From NCBI RefSeq assembly GCF_005217615.1, contig NZ_SZNK01000001.1, positions 2,313,501 through 2,377,500 of the forward strand: a stretch of 64,000 bases of DNA. Direction: 5' to 3'. Both the position numbers and the translations under genes were made by a program. Position 1 is the first letter of the stretch. The number at the start of each line of letters is the position of its first letter. The notes under the pieces are model-generated. The model was not told where the DNA came from, made no database searches, and saw only the letters and a list, made by a program, of their open reading frames with translations. The DNA comes from Brevibacillus antibioticus (GTDB lineage: Bacteria; Bacillota; Bacilli; Brevibacillales; Brevibacillaceae). This document shows, one piece after another, positions 16,697 through 26,241 of the stretch.

Positions 16697-18010
16697 CTAC
16701 GTTTTTTTCCGCGTCCAGATTCGTACTGGCGTGCCTTCAAACACAAATGCTTCGCGAATTTTGTTCTCTATGTAACGTTCATAGGAGAAGTGCATCAGTT
16801 CTGGATCGTTCACAAACAGAATGAACGTCGGTGGTTTCACCGTCGCTTGTGTCACATAGTTGATCTTCAAGCGTTTGCCGCGGTCAGATGGTGGTGGGGT
16901 ACGAATTGTCGCATCCGTTACCAAATCATTAAGGACAGAGGTAGGAACTCGCATCGCATGTGCTTGAGAAACCTCATTGACCTTCGGCAGAATCGTATGG
17001 ACACGTTGCTTCGATTTTGCAGACACATACATGATCGGAGCGTAATCCAGGTATTTAAATTCTTCGCGGATCAATTCTGTGAAGCGTTGCATCGTTTTGT
17101 CGTCTTTTTCAATAGCATCCCATTTGTTGACGATAATAATGACACCACGGCCAGCCTCATGTGCATAACCCGCGATCTTCTTGTCCTGCTCGATAATGCC
17201 CTCTTCCCCGTTAATGACAACAAGAACGACATCGGAATCTTCAATGGAACGCATCGCACGCATCACACTGTATTTTTCCGTTGTTTCATACACCTTCCCG
17301 CGCTTGCGCATACCTGCTGTATCTACGAGGATGTAGCTTTGTCCATCGCGCTCAAATGGCGTATCGATCGCATCACGGGTCGTTCCGGCAACCTCACTGA
17401 CAATGACTCGCTCTTCACCGAGAATCGCATTCGTCAAGGAAGACTTCCCGACGTTTGGACGACCGATGATGGATACACGAATGATATCGTCTCTTTTCTC
17501 TTCGTCATCCTCTGCTGGGAAATGCTGAACCACGTCTTCCAGCATATCGCCCAAGCCAAGACCATGGCTACCCGAGACAGGGAATGGCTCGCCCAAGCCC
17601 AAGGAGTAAAAGTCGTAAATATCCGCACGCATTTCCGGATTATCCGCTTTGTTCACCGCGAGTACGACAGGTTTTCCTGTCCGATTCAGCATCCGTGACA
17701 GTTCAACATCCGCATCCGTCACACCTGTGCGGCTATCTGCAATCATAATGATGACATCTGCTTCGTCAATCGCAAGCTCTGCCTGGTAACGCATTTGTGT
17801 AAGAATCGCGTCGGTCTCGCCAAACTCGATTCCACCGGTATCAATCACATGGAAAGTATGAGTTAACCATTCACCTTTCCCGTACAGGCGGTCACGGGTT
17901 ACTCCCGGCATATCCTCCACGATCGCGACGCGTTCGCCAATCAATCTGTTAAAAATCGTGGACTTCCCCACGTTGGGTCTCCCCACAATGGCTACCACTG
18001 GTAATCCCAT
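16697..18010 (-). CDS. der: ribosome biogenesis GTPase Der (EngA)
   Basis: Der is a double-domain GTPase needed for 50S subunit maturation. The 437 residues have two complete G domains: GRPNVGKS at 10-17 with DTAG-type DTGG and NKAD, then a second GRPNVGKSS near 180 with [10 protein letters not shown] and NKWD, followed by the KH-like C-terminal domain. ATG 18010 gives [12 protein letters not shown], the family's start. It lies upstream of plsY-gpsA. Confidence 0.97.
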   Translation of the reverse strand: MGLPVVAIVGRPNVGKSTIFNRLIGERVAIVEDMPGVTRDRLYGKGEWLTHTFHVIDTGGIEFGETDAILTQMRYQAELAIDEADVIIMIADSRTGVTDADVELSRMLNRTGKPVVLAVNKADNPEMRADIYDFYSLGLGEPFPVSGSHGLGLGDMLEDVVQHFPAEDDEEKRDDIIRVSIIGRPNVGKSSLTNAILGEERVIVSEVAGTTRDAIDTPFERDGQSYILVDTAGMRKRGKVYETTEKYSVMRAMRSIEDSDVVLVVINGEEGIIEQDKKIAGYAHEAGRGVIIIVNKWDAIEKDDKTMQRFTELIREEFKYLDYAPIMYVSAKSKQRVHTILPKVNEVSQAHAMRVPTSVLNDLVTDATIRTPPPSDRGKRLKINYVTQATVKPPTFILFVNDPELMHFSYERYIENKIREAFVFEGTPVRIWTRKKT

Positions 18011-18064
18011 AATCAACAACACTCTCTCTCATTTTACGTTTTGACTAACTAATCATACCATACA

Positions 18065-18247
18065 CTACTTATGCCGAACAATGATAAGGGTATCGGCGCT
18101 CACTTCATGCACCATCCCGTCTAGTATCTTTTCCAGCGTGAAAGCTGTTTGCTGCATAACCTCCGTAGTAGACTCGATAAAAATCGGCACGCCACCCGCT
18201 ATCCTGTCTTTGTTCGTCGTAATCGCCGCCAAGATTACTCCTGTCAT
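18065..18247 (-). CDS. capping complex subunit for YIEGIA
   Basis: A 60-residue protein, MTGVILAAITTNKDRIAGGV onward, of the small family found next to YIEGIA proteins and named as its capping subunit. It has no signal peptide or membrane helix and reads as a compact alpha/beta protein. The ATG at 18247 overlaps nothing and has AAGGAG upstream inside the end of the YIEGIA gene, three bases past that gene's stop. Translational coupling is likely. Function is unknown to me beyond association with spore-former genomes. Confidence 0.82.
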   Translation of the reverse strand: MTGVILAAITTNKDRIAGGVPIFIESTTEVMQQTAFTLEKILDGMVHEVSADTLIIVRHK

Positions 18248-18250
18248 GGC

Positions 18251-19156
18251 CTACAGCTCCTTTTTCACCATTCTAGTCTTCGTTGGCATTCGGAAGACGC
18301 TTTCGAGAATCGGGACTGCACGAATGACGGATGTTGCCCGGTCCACATCTTTTTCTTGCGGCAATAAAAATACCCCGAGTCTCCCTGACTGTATATCACG
18401 TTTTACCAATGGTGTTAGCGACGGCTCTCCCGTATCTGTATATACGCCGAGTTGCGTCGCGACATCGTGCAGAATCGCTTGCCGCTGTCCTGGGTGGGCA
18501 ATCGTGACCTTGGCATTGGCATCCCTCGGTGTCACAATAAAACCCACGCCTTGCTCACGTATGATCTCTTGAGCATCTGCCAATCCGACGTTCATGATGT
18601 AAATGTCGTTCACATACAGGTCTCTTCCTTCCACTCTTACTTCGCCCGGCTCGATCTCCGCAATCAGCGACAGTGTTTTTCCAGAACGTAGCTTGCGAGA
18701 GATTATCAAGGCAATGACACCTGCAATGACACCCCCCCACCAATGAAAAAGGATGGTAGCCGTCGTTGTCACCAAAGAGGTAAACATGACCATGTAATTG
18801 CGTCCTTCAAACACCATTGCGATTCCTTCGATGTAGGGACCACCACGGGGTACCAGCTCCTGCTTGTCAATTGCCGTGAGCGTAGTCCGTTCCATGTTCC
18901 TGACATCGCGGAATTGTTGAGCTGCCACCGTCAAAAAAGTGACTGCCGTGTAATTCTCCTTAAGCAGAGCAGGAATCGCTAACGCTCCGAGTGCGGATGC
19001 AATCACTCCAAGTGAAACGTGAATAATTTTCCCGTGAGGATAGGTTGGATATTGTCGATAATCTGTTCGCAAAAGATGAATCCGGCACAAAATGCCGAAC
19101 AGGAAGCCCAGAACTAAAGGAAAAACATATTCATAAGCTAACAATTGCTTCAACAC
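18251..19156 (-). CDS. YIEGIA-family membrane protein
   Basis: The 301-residue protein carries the name-giving motif GGPYIEGIAMVFEGRNYMVM (YIEGIA at 108-113). About four or five hydrophobic helices occupy the first 75 residues and 120-155; the C-terminal 130 residues are soluble. Probable counterpart of B. subtilis YphB, by position between yphA and der. The start is GTG 19156, seven bases past the upstream stop with GGTAGGTGA before it; a TTG further upstream overlaps the previous gene. Function is not established from sequence. Confidence 0.85.
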   Translation of the reverse strand: MLKQLLAYEYVFPLVLGFLFGILCRIHLLRTDYRQYPTYPHGKIIHVSLGVIASALGALAIPALLKENYTAVTFLTVAAQQFRDVRNMERTTLTAIDKQELVPRGGPYIEGIAMVFEGRNYMVMFTSLVTTTATILFHWWGGVIAGVIALIISRKLRSGKTLSLIAEIEPGEVRVEGRDLYVNDIYIMNVGLADAQEIIREQGVGFIVTPRDANAKVTIAHPGQRQAILHDVATQLGVYTDTGEPSLTPLVKRDIQSGRLGVFLLPQEKDVDRATSVIRAVPILESVFRMPTKTRMVKKEL

Positions 19157-19163
19157 CCTAGCA

Positions 19164-19799
19164 TCACCTACCCGTATCGGAATGGGAAGACTCTGGTTCT
19201 GTTCTACCAAGGATACGACGAATCGCAGACCAGACTATGCTGACGAAAGCCCATAGGGATAGGCTACTCCATAGCAAATCTTGCGCATACTCCGATCCCC
19301 AATGACAGGAACCGGACAATTTCCAAAAAAATAGCGAATGGATCGCATCTGCCAGTGGCATGGAGAGCATAAGCTGAAACATCTGTCCCAGCTTTGTCCT
19401 GCTCATCAAAAAAATCGTACTGACTCCAACAGCGGGTACGATGATCCTCTCATCCCAAAACAGCAAGATCGGATCGGTAAAAAACAGCCAGCGGAGCCAA
19501 AAAAGCAAAAGGGCCGTTGCCAACGCACTCAGCAAGTACAATCTGCGTATTTTGGACATGAGCTTGGTGTAAAGGACAATGCATGCGATCAGTGGCAATA
19601 TCGTTCCACTTAGACTAACTTGAATGGGGGCAAAATAGATTTCCCAGCTAACAAACGTACAAAATAAAAATGCGCTGATGACTGCGAGCACTCGTCTGCG
19701 TTCCATCTTCATGTTTCGTAGCTGTAAGTCAAAGCTTCCCATCCAGACAAGACACAGCAAAGACCACTGGATAAGGATCGCAACGGTTCCCTCGTTCAT
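19164..19799 (-). CDS. yphA: YphA-like integral membrane protein
   Basis: A 211-residue protein with about six hydrophobic helices and short loops, ending in a charged tail. The order fni-yphA-YIEGIA-der matches B. subtilis, where yphA encodes a sporulation-time membrane protein of unknown function. Two ATGs six bases apart (19805, 19799) follow TTGAGGAG; the second has the better spacing. Many tryptophans in the helices are notable. Identification rests on topology and synteny. Confidence 0.72.
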   Translation of the reverse strand: MNEGTVAILIQWSLLCLVWMGSFDLQLRNMKMERRRVLAVISAFLFCTFVSWEIYFAPIQVSLSGTILPLIACIVLYTKLMSKIRRLYLLSALATALLLFWLRWLFFTDPILLFWDERIIVPAVGVSTIFLMSRTKLGQMFQLMLSMPLADAIHSLFFWKLSGSCHWGSEYAQDLLWSSLSLWAFVSIVWSAIRRILGRTEPESSHSDTGR

Positions 19800-19883
19800 G
19801 TTCATCTCCTCAAATGATGGTTGTCTCCCCCAAAAGTATGCCTCAACCAAGGAAATTTCATGAATCGAATACTCGTCCACTAA

Positions 19884-20936
19884 CTAACGTTGCGCCAATC
19901 TCTCCAATTGCATGTGACGAAGCCTAGCTCTCTCTGCTGTTTTTCCCGTGATCATAACAGGAGTACAAACGGCGTCAGCCAAACCTTTCATTCCTAGTGC
20001 CGTCATCGCCACACGAATTTGATGATGCCATCTGTCGACAGTAGACAAGCATTCTTCCAAAGATTCGCGTTGAACCAGACGCAGCATTGCCCCTGCCATC
20101 CCGACAGCGGACGCACCTAACGAAGCGGCTTTGACTACATCTAGTCCATGACGAACACCGCCTGTTGCGATGTACGATATTCCTGAATGACCGACAGTAT
20201 TCGCTTCCAGCAAGCTCTCCACCGTCGTGAATCCCCAATCCTCGAACATGATGTGAGGATGATCACTTCGCATATTTTCGACTTGAGCAAAATTTGTTCC
20301 GCCTCTTCCACCCACATCGATTGCTCTGATCCCGATTTCTATGAGCTTTTCGATTGATTCCTTCGCCATGCCAAAACCGACTTCTTTGACTATAACCGGC
20401 ACATCCAGACTCTCTCTGATCGCTTGAATCCGCTCGAGATAGCCACGAAAATCCCGATCTCCCTCAGGCATCAGTAGTTCTTGCATGGCATTCAGATGGA
20501 TTTGCAGTCCATTCGCTTCTATCATCTCGACTGCTGCTATTGCCTGCTCTACTGTCGCCTCCGCCCCAACATTTGCAAACAAGATCCCCTGTGGATGTTC
20601 CCTTCTGACAATCCGATAGCTATCCGTAACATCTGGATCACGCAGAGCGGCCATTTGTGAGCCAACAGCCATAGCCAGATTGCGTTCTCTCGCAATGATC
20701 GCCAGTCTTTGATTGATCTGCGTAGTCCCACCAGCTCCCCCCGTCATCGCATTAATCATAATCGGTGAGGAAAGTCGCAAGGATGCGATTTCGGTGTCCA
20801 GTGAGGTTTCTTCAAACGCTGCATTCGGCAAGCTGTTCGGAACAAAGCTAACTTCATCAAAACTATTTGCACCATTTTCCCCAGTGATAAGAGCATTTCG
20901 GATATGGTCCAGCTTTCTAATCGAACGACGATCCAT
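19884..20936 (-). CDS. fni: type 2 isopentenyl-diphosphate isomerase
   Basis: Fni (Idi-2) interconverts isopentenyl and dimethylallyl diphosphate using FMN and NADPH, supplying the allylic starter for HepST. The 350 residues form a TIM barrel with MTGGAGGTTQIN, HLNAMQELLMPEG, VKEVGFGMAKE and GGRGGTNFAQVEN, all typical. The ATG at 20936 follows AGGAGGGG. It lies between the rpsA-like gene and yphA, as ypgA does in B. subtilis. Confidence 0.95.
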   Translation of the reverse strand: MDRRSIRKLDHIRNALITGENGANSFDEVSFVPNSLPNAAFEETSLDTEIASLRLSSPIMINAMTGGAGGTTQINQRLAIIARERNLAMAVGSQMAALRDPDVTDSYRIVRREHPQGILFANVGAEATVEQAIAAVEMIEANGLQIHLNAMQELLMPEGDRDFRGYLERIQAIRESLDVPVIVKEVGFGMAKESIEKLIEIGIRAIDVGGRGGTNFAQVENMRSDHPHIMFEDWGFTTVESLLEANTVGHSGISYIATGGVRHGLDVVKAASLGASAVGMAGAMLRLVQRESLEECLSTVDRWHHQIRVAMTALGMKGLADAVCTPVMITGKTAERARLRHMQLERLAQR

Positions 20937-20963
20937 TGTACCCCTCCTAGACTTTCGCTCCCA

Positions 20964-20992
20964 GAAAAAAGGGATACGCCAGAGCGTATCCC
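20964..20992 (-). terminator. terminator after the rpsA-like gene
   Basis: Minus-strand hairpin GGGATACGC-TCTG-GCGTATCCC, a perfect 9-bp stem, followed by TTTTTTCTGG. Confidence 0.9.
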
Positions 20993-21012
20993 CATGAGTC
21001 CTACTTTTTATC

Positions 21013-22185
21013 TTACTTGAACTTGTCTTTCAGATCACCGAACAACTCGCCCAATGTCACGCCCATTGGTTGGTTGTTTTCTTGGGTGAATTGCTGCTGT
21101 TCACGCTTGCTCGCGCGTTCTGCCTGTTCAACACGGTCTTCTTCTACTGCACGGATACTGAGGCTAATGCGCTGTTCTTGTGGAACAACATCCAAAACCT
21201 TCACCTGTACCTCTTGGCCCTCTTTCAGCACCTCACTCGGTGTATTTACCCGGCGATTTGCAATCTGTGAGATGTGTACGAGGCCTTCGATTCCAGGAGC
21301 CAGCTCAATAAATGCACCGAAGGACACCAACCGTTTTACAGAGCCATTCAAAATAGAGCCCGCTTTGAAATCTTCTGCAACACTCGCCCATGGACCCGCT
21401 TGCGTTTCCTTGATACTGAGGCCAATGCGCTCGTTTTCACGGTCAATTTTGAGGACCTTCACTTGTACCTTGTCGCCTTCTTTCACGACATCGGACGGCT
21501 TATCTACACGGTTCCAAGCAAGCTCGGATACGTGAACCAATCCATCAACACCACCGATATCCACGAATACGCCGAAATCGGTCATACGCTGAACCGTTCC
21601 TTCTAATACTTGACCCACTTGGATTTTATCCATAATGGATTGCTTTTGCACTTTTACTTCGTCTTCCAAAACCGCTTTATGGGACAGGATGACTTTATTC
21701 TTTTCCTTATCCATTTCTACCACTTTCAAAGCCAATGTTTTGCCTTTGTAATCGGAGAAGTCTTCAACGAAATGACGCTCTACCATAGACGCCGGAATGA
21801 AGCCGCGAACGCCTACATCAACAACCAGGCCGCCCTTCACTACTTCTTTCACGGTCGCTTCGATGATTTCACCCGCTTGCATTTTTTGCTCAAGATCAGA
21901 CCAAGAGGATTCCATCGCTACTGCTTTTTTAGAAACAACGAGCTCTTCTTTCTCGTCGTTTAGCTTGATGACTTTCACTTCGAAAGTATCACCAACCGCT
22001 ACTACATCAGTTACCTTTTCAACATGCAGTGGAGACAGTTCGCTGATAGGAATCAGACCATCGTACTTGTAGCCTAGATCTACAAGCGCTTGTTTGTCCT
22101 CAACTTTTGTTACGGTTGCTTTTACAACATCTCCTACGGAAATGGTTGTTGCATCCGTCAAGCTTACGTTCGTTTCTTCCATCAT
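21013..22185 (-). CDS. rpsA: 30S ribosomal protein S1-like protein (YpfD)
   Basis: The 390 residues contain four S1 RNA-binding domains at roughly 15-85, 105-170, 192-262 and 277-347, the latter two being best conserved (VLEGTVQRMTDFGVFVDIGG and ILNGSVKRLVSFGAFIELAP). Proteobacterial S1 has six domains; four is normal for low-GC Gram-positives, where the protein is dispensable for initiation. The start has GGAGG eight bases upstream. It lies downstream of cmk-plsC, matching the widespread cmk-rpsA order. Confidence 0.95.
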   Translation of the reverse strand: MMEETNVSLTDATTISVGDVVKATVTKVEDKQALVDLGYKYDGLIPISELSPLHVEKVTDVVAVGDTFEVKVIKLNDEKEELVVSKKAVAMESSWSDLEQKMQAGEIIEATVKEVVKGGLVVDVGVRGFIPASMVERHFVEDFSDYKGKTLALKVVEMDKEKNKVILSHKAVLEDEVKVQKQSIMDKIQVGQVLEGTVQRMTDFGVFVDIGGVDGLVHVSELAWNRVDKPSDVVKEGDKVQVKVLKIDRENERIGLSIKETQAGPWASVAEDFKAGSILNGSVKRLVSFGAFIELAPGIEGLVHISQIANRRVNTPSEVLKEGQEVQVKVLDVVPQEQRISLSIRAVEEDRVEQAERASKREQQQFTQENNQPMGVTLGELFGDLKDKFK

Positions 22186-22365
22186 TCAAAAGACCTCCTT
22201 AATACCATCCAGTCCCAAACGTCTATGTACAGGTTGTGTACAACCTCACTACGCGGGAGCATGTATATTTTTAACTGTCGCCTGATGGCTGGCAGTTAGT
22301 ACTGATGAAGCCAGTAAGTTCCAGCAGTTTTAGTATTCGTCCCTTTAGCAATTCTATACCGTTTG

Positions 22366-22959
22366 CTAAGAGAGATGCTGGTTCCGTAATTGCTTGATAT
22401 GCTCCATAATCAGATCGCTCGCTTCCTTCAACGTATCAGCGCTTGATTTGGCCTCGCGCAGTTGAGTCAGATCGATCGGTTTACCGTAAACGATCTTAAT
22501 GGAACGAAACGGTCGATATGGCCCGATAATGGCTACCGGAATGACCGCAGCTTCAGACTTGAGGGCGAACATCGCCACACCCGGCATCGCTTCCCCTGGT
22601 TCCCCCGTTTTGCTGCGGGTTCCCTCAGGAAAGATTCCAAAGATTTTTCCATCTTCCAGCAATTTGAGAGTTGTGCGAATGGCCGCACGATCTCCTGCAC
22701 CCCGTTTGACTGGAAATGCACCGAATTTGGTAATGAGAAAGGATACGACCGGAATTTTGAACAGCTCTTCTTTGGCCATGAAATGAACCTGACGCTCGAT
22801 ACCACTCCCAAGAAGAGGTGGATCCCACAAAGAAATATGGTTGGCACAAAGGATCACTGGGCCTTCCTTAGGTATATGTTCACGCCCGATCACTTGCCAA
22901 CGAAAGACAAGCGAAAAAATGATGCGAAAAAAGCCTCTGAATAAACGATAGTAACTCAA
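22366..22959 (-). CDS. plsC: 1-acyl-sn-glycerol-3-phosphate acyltransferase
   Basis: PlsC acylates lysophosphatidate to phosphatidate. The 197 residues have the catalytic NHxxxxD box (N40, H41, D46 in ANHISLWDPP) and the substrate motif FPEGTRS with E112-R115. A single hydrophobic segment (10-22) may anchor it to the membrane. The start codon is TTG at 22959, overlapping the cmk stop as TTGA, with GGGAGAG nine bases upstream. This cmk-plsC-rpsA arrangement is common in Firmicutes; B. subtilis lacks plsC here. Confidence 0.95.
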   Translation of the reverse strand: MSYYRLFRGFFRIIFSLVFRWQVIGREHIPKEGPVILCANHISLWDPPLLGSGIERQVHFMAKEELFKIPVVSFLITKFGAFPVKRGAGDRAAIRTTLKLLEDGKIFGIFPEGTRSKTGEPGEAMPGVAMFALKSEAAVIPVAIIGPYRPFRSIKIVYGKPIDLTQLREAKSSADTLKEASDLIMEHIKQLRNQHLS

Positions 22960-23627
22960 TGGGTTGACTCTCCCGTTCGCTCGCAGATTTGCAAGATGCG
23001 ATCGACCACCTGATCAATGGTCATTCCTGTTGTGTCTACCAAAACGGCATCTTCCGCCTGGCGCAACGGTGCGACTTCTCTTTGCATGTCCCGTCGATCT
23101 CGCTCTTCAATTTCTTTTTCCAGCTCAGCCAAGTCTGTCTGGGTACCTTTTGCGAGTAGCTCCTTCCAGCGGCGTTCTGCACGCTCTTGGATGGAGGCCG
23201 TCAGAAATATCTTCACATCAGCATCAGGCAAAACATGAGTACCGATATCTCTGCCGTCCATGACGACATTGCCTTGAGTCGCCAATCGTCGCTGGAGCAC
23301 AAGCATTTGTTCACGTACGGAACCGTAACTCGCTACAATAGAGGCGTACTGGCTCACTTCTGTGGAACGTATCCAGCTCGTGACATCGATTTCATTCCAG
23401 TATACATGTTGCTGTCCATTTTCCCGAATCAGTTGAACCTTGTTTTTTTGCAAAAGTTCGGAAACTGCAGACTCATCGTTGATAGGGAGCTGATGATGGT
23501 GGACTGCCCAAGCGAGGGCACGATACATGGCACCCGTGTCAATGTACACGTATTCCATTTGTCCCGCTACTTTTTGGGCAACAGTACTTTTGCCTGCTCC
23601 CGCTGGTCCATCAATGGCAATGTTCAT
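22956..23627 (-). CDS. cmk: cytidylate kinase
   Basis: Cmk phosphorylates CMP and dCMP. The P-loop GPAGAGKST (7-15) and the acceptor-binding motifs YIDTGAMYRALAW, MDGRDIGTHVLPDADVKIF and RDRRDMQREVAPL are intact in 223 residues. The ATG at 23627 follows AGGTGAGAAG. The stop codon is shared with the plsC start. Confidence 0.96.
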   Translation of the reverse strand: MNIAIDGPAGAGKSTVAQKVAGQMEYVYIDTGAMYRALAWAVHHHQLPINDESAVSELLQKNKVQLIRENGQQHVYWNEIDVTSWIRSTEVSQYASIVASYGSVREQMLVLQRRLATQGNVVMDGRDIGTHVLPDADVKIFLTASIQERAERRWKELLAKGTQTDLAELEKEIEERDRRDMQREVAPLRQAEDAVLVDTTGMTIDQVVDRILQICERTGESTH

Positions 23628-23834
23628 TACTTCTCACCTGCTATGTACGTTAGTTCGGATGGGAATAAAACAAGAAAAGCTTCTGTCGAAGCCCTTTCCC
23701 ATTCTTTGTGTGATGAAAAACGATATTGCGTTTTTCGAATTTGCTGAGACCACTAGCGGTCTACAAAAAACGATACAAGACCGTTTTCTATGTTATCTAT
23801 AATAGTACCATAGTATGGAAGCATGCGCAAACCT

Positions 23835-24053
23835 TTAGGGCTCTCTGGATACGCCTTCCAAGCGCTCTGTCTCAATTAATACTAGTCTTGCGGGTACGTA
23901 CTGAATGAGGACTTCGCCTATGGTCAGTACAATCGCACATACGACAATTCCAATCATGATGCCTTTTTCTACCCGTTTGGAAAAGCTGCGAAAACGATCG
24001 TTGTACGGACTGGTCAAAAGGGTCACTTCCTCTGATAAGGCGTCAATCCACAA
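23835..24053 (-). CDS. small single-pass membrane protein, YpfB position
   Basis: A 72-residue reading frame with one strong hydrophobic helix (about 32-52, GIMIGIVVCAIVLTIGEVLI) flanked by charged ends. It begins with TTG at 24053 overlapping the 3' end of the PilZ gene by 11 bases; a second TTG (around residue 13) after AGAGGA is also possible, so the start is open. B. subtilis has a small ypfB gene between ypfA and cmk, and this is the positional counterpart. Function unknown. Confidence 0.65.
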   Translation of the reverse strand: MWIDALSEEVTLLTSPYNDRFRSFSKRVEKGIMIGIVVCAIVLTIGEVLIQYVPARLVLIETERLEGVSREP

Positions 24054-24726
24054 CGCCTTTTTTGCGAATCTCTAGCTGTCTCTCGTAACACGCTCTAACC
24101 ACTTTTGCCCGGTCTTGCTCACTGATTTGGGTGAACTTACCCGAAATCCATTGGTGCAAACCTTTTTCTTCCGCCGGTTTTTGTCTGACGATTTCCATCT
24201 CAACAAAAGCATGTTGAACCTGTCCATTTTTACTTGGAAGGGAAATCCAGACGTGCAAGTTGTCTTTTTCCTTCAAATGATAGCTTTCCTCACAGCTAAA
24301 AGACAGCCCACCACCACTGATATCTAACGTTCGTGCTAGAAAATGATAACGACGAATCGGATCATCCAGTTTAACTGCTATATCTACCGTGGTGTCAATT
24401 CTCAAGTAGTTACGTCTTTGTGTCCGCACAATATCCTCTTTAGCCGGCAGTGGCAGAAGCAGTACAGGAATGTGATTGTTTTGCCTGCCGACAATCGCAG
24501 AGCGGAATTCATAGCGTGAGCCATCCTCACCAACATACCAAACCAAGCATTCTGTCCCTGGTTGAAATACCCCAGTCCGGCCAGTGTTTTCGCTGGTTGG
24601 CAACTCAATGGAAGCTACATCATCCTTCAAATCAGCCACACGACTTTTGAAAGTTTGCAGCTCCATTTCTTCAGAGGAACTCGTGAAGTTTAGTCTTATT
24701 GTTTGTCCTATTCGTGGAAGCATCAT
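24043..24726 (-). CDS. ypfA: PilZ-domain c-di-GMP receptor (YpfA/MotI type flagellar brake)
   Basis: The 227-residue protein has an N-terminal YcgR-like domain (about 1-95) and a C-terminal PilZ domain. The c-di-GMP signature is complete: R101-TQR-R105 and D135-IS-x-x-G140. In B. subtilis YpfA (DgrA/MotI) binds c-di-GMP and disengages MotA from the flagellar rotor. The start ATG 24726 follows GGGGAGGA about 11 bases upstream. A c-di-GMP enzyme is encoded in the same window at 59048-61321, and cheR at 1032. Confidence 0.92.
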   Translation of the reverse strand: MMLPRIGQTIRLNFTSSSEEMELQTFKSRVADLKDDVASIELPTSENTGRTGVFQPGTECLVWYVGEDGSRYEFRSAIVGRQNNHIPVLLLPLPAKEDIVRTQRRNYLRIDTTVDIAVKLDDPIRRYHFLARTLDISGGGLSFSCEESYHLKEKDNLHVWISLPSKNGQVQHAFVEMEIVRQKPAEEKGLHQWISGKFTQISEQDRAKVVRACYERQLEIRKKGVVD

Positions 24727-24796
24727 AAAGTAACTGTTCCTCCCCTTCCCTATCACCCTTTCCATTATATACCCTTTTGTTTCGAATCAGCAAACA

Positions 24797-24825
24797 GGGA
24801 AAGCCGCCACAAAACTAGCTTTCCC
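24797..24825 (-). terminator. hairpin after ypeB
   Basis: Minus-strand stem GGGAAAGC / GCTTTCCC with a 13-base loop, followed by only a short T-rich tail (TGTTTG). Probably a weak terminator between ypeB and ypfA. Confidence 0.5.
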
Positions 24826-24841
24826 CATGCTTTTTTAACCA

Positions 24842-26209
24842 CTATTGTCCTTCGTTCTGTCCCGATCCCGTTTCCATTTTCACAACTTCTTCTTCTTCTC
24901 CATTTATGGCGTTGATGTAGACCATGTACGAGTTCCCTTCAAAGCTGCCTGTCATTTCCCACGCCAGTACTTCTTTTCCATCGTTTTTCCCTTCGATAAG
25001 GGCAAGTCGCTGCTCCGTCACTTTTACACTCGGATTGACTTTTTTCCTTGCTTCTTCTTTCGAGAGACGGGGCTCGGAGAGAATTCTCTTTTTGTGATTA
25101 AACAGATACTCCGTCGAGTTAAAGGCAGTAACCTCTCCATTGTCCAGCGCAATTTCGACGACCACCCCGTCCGGATAAATTCTGACACCATCCTGAACAG
25201 GCACAAACGTAAAGAGTGCGTTGCGGTCGTAGCTGTCAATCTCGGAGACCTGCATATTGTCAAATCCGTGGTTATTCAAGAACACTCGACCTTTTTCTTC
25301 TGCCTGCTTCATGTCCAGCTTTTCCTCGCCAACTCCACGCTCGTTCATCATCCAAACCACTTTACCGCCGCGTTTGGTGACATCGAGGTTAATGCCTGTC
25401 TTGTGTCCTTTTGGCGTGACACGTACACTATACGCCGAGTATTCCTGCCCCTTGCCGTTCTCATTCACTTCTACTTTCGCATCCCCTGGCTTCAACCCGA
25501 GAAACGCCAGTGCATTCTTCTCTGCTTCCTCTTTGGTGGCTGCTTTGCCATCGATCCCTTTGATTCGCTGCTGCTTTTTCTTATCGAGACTCTGGATCCC
25601 GACGCCCCAGTCTAGATCAGGGTATTCCTGCACTTTTTTCTCAATGGTTTGGAAGCCATCGATGATGGAATTGTCCTCTTTGCTTTTATTGGAGGCCAAT
25701 GCCGTCTCGACATCCATCCACCTCAATTGTTTGTCCATCGCGAGGGTTTGTACCTTGCGCAGCTCATCCTGAATATCCTTTGCTTGGGTGTGTAGGCTCT
25801 TCAATGTCTTGTATTCACTCTGACTCAACGGCTGCTTGTCTAGGTCACGTACAGCAACACGATAGGAAAAATCTGCGACCCTCGACAACATTTCTTCGGT
25901 TTTGCTAAACGCCATCAAAGTCAGTGGGAGTTGTCCAACATCCGCTTGTGCCGCATAGGAAAGGCGCCAGACACTCGTCAAAATTGGTGTCATTTGTCTT
26001 CGCGAGTTAACCACCAGCGATTTGCCAAGCTCATCGTGCAGCTTGTCCACATGGTAAGTGAGATCGTGAAAAGCCCGTTGGTATGAGTTTTCCGCTTTGA
26101 TGAGGACCGAGTTCTTCTCATTGTGCTCCTGATATCCCCACACGCCAGCGCCTATTAAGGCGACTAGGGCAATGGGAAATAACACGCGCGCTGTTGCTCC
26201 ATATACCAT
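24842..26209 (-). CDS. ypeB: germination protein YpeB
   Basis: YpeB is needed to localise and stabilise the cortex hydrolase SleB in spores. The 455 residues begin with a membrane anchor (7-25), followed by a long helical N-terminal domain and three PepSY-like segments in the C-terminal half (for example GIDGKAATKEEAEKNALAFL and LDMKQAEEKGRVFLNNHGFD). ATG 26209 follows GGAGGAG. It is immediately downstream of sleB, the conserved sleB-ypeB pair expressed in the forespore. Confidence 0.95.
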   Translation of the reverse strand: MVYGATARVLFPIALVALIGAGVWGYQEHNEKNSVLIKAENSYQRAFHDLTYHVDKLHDELGKSLVVNSRRQMTPILTSVWRLSYAAQADVGQLPLTLMAFSKTEEMLSRVADFSYRVAVRDLDKQPLSQSEYKTLKSLHTQAKDIQDELRKVQTLAMDKQLRWMDVETALASNKSKEDNSIIDGFQTIEKKVQEYPDLDWGVGIQSLDKKKQQRIKGIDGKAATKEEAEKNALAFLGLKPGDAKVEVNENGKGQEYSAYSVRVTPKGHKTGINLDVTKRGGKVVWMMNERGVGEEKLDMKQAEEKGRVFLNNHGFDNMQVSEIDSYDRNALFTFVPVQDGVRIYPDGVVVEIALDNGEVTAFNSTEYLFNHKKRILSEPRLSKEEARKKVNPSVKVTEQRLALIEGKNDGKEVLAWEMTGSFEGNSYMVYINAINGEEEEVVKMETGSGQNEGQ

Positions 26210-26241
26210 CCCTTGCCACTCCTCCTTTGATTACGCATCCA

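Noticed and set aside
16790-17698. 302-codon plus-strand open frame
   Set aside because: Antisense to der with rare-residue composition (many H, C, W) and no start signal.
24845-25615. 256-codon plus-strand open frame
   Set aside because: Antisense to ypeB; F- and C-rich composition typical of shadow frames, and no ribosome binding site.
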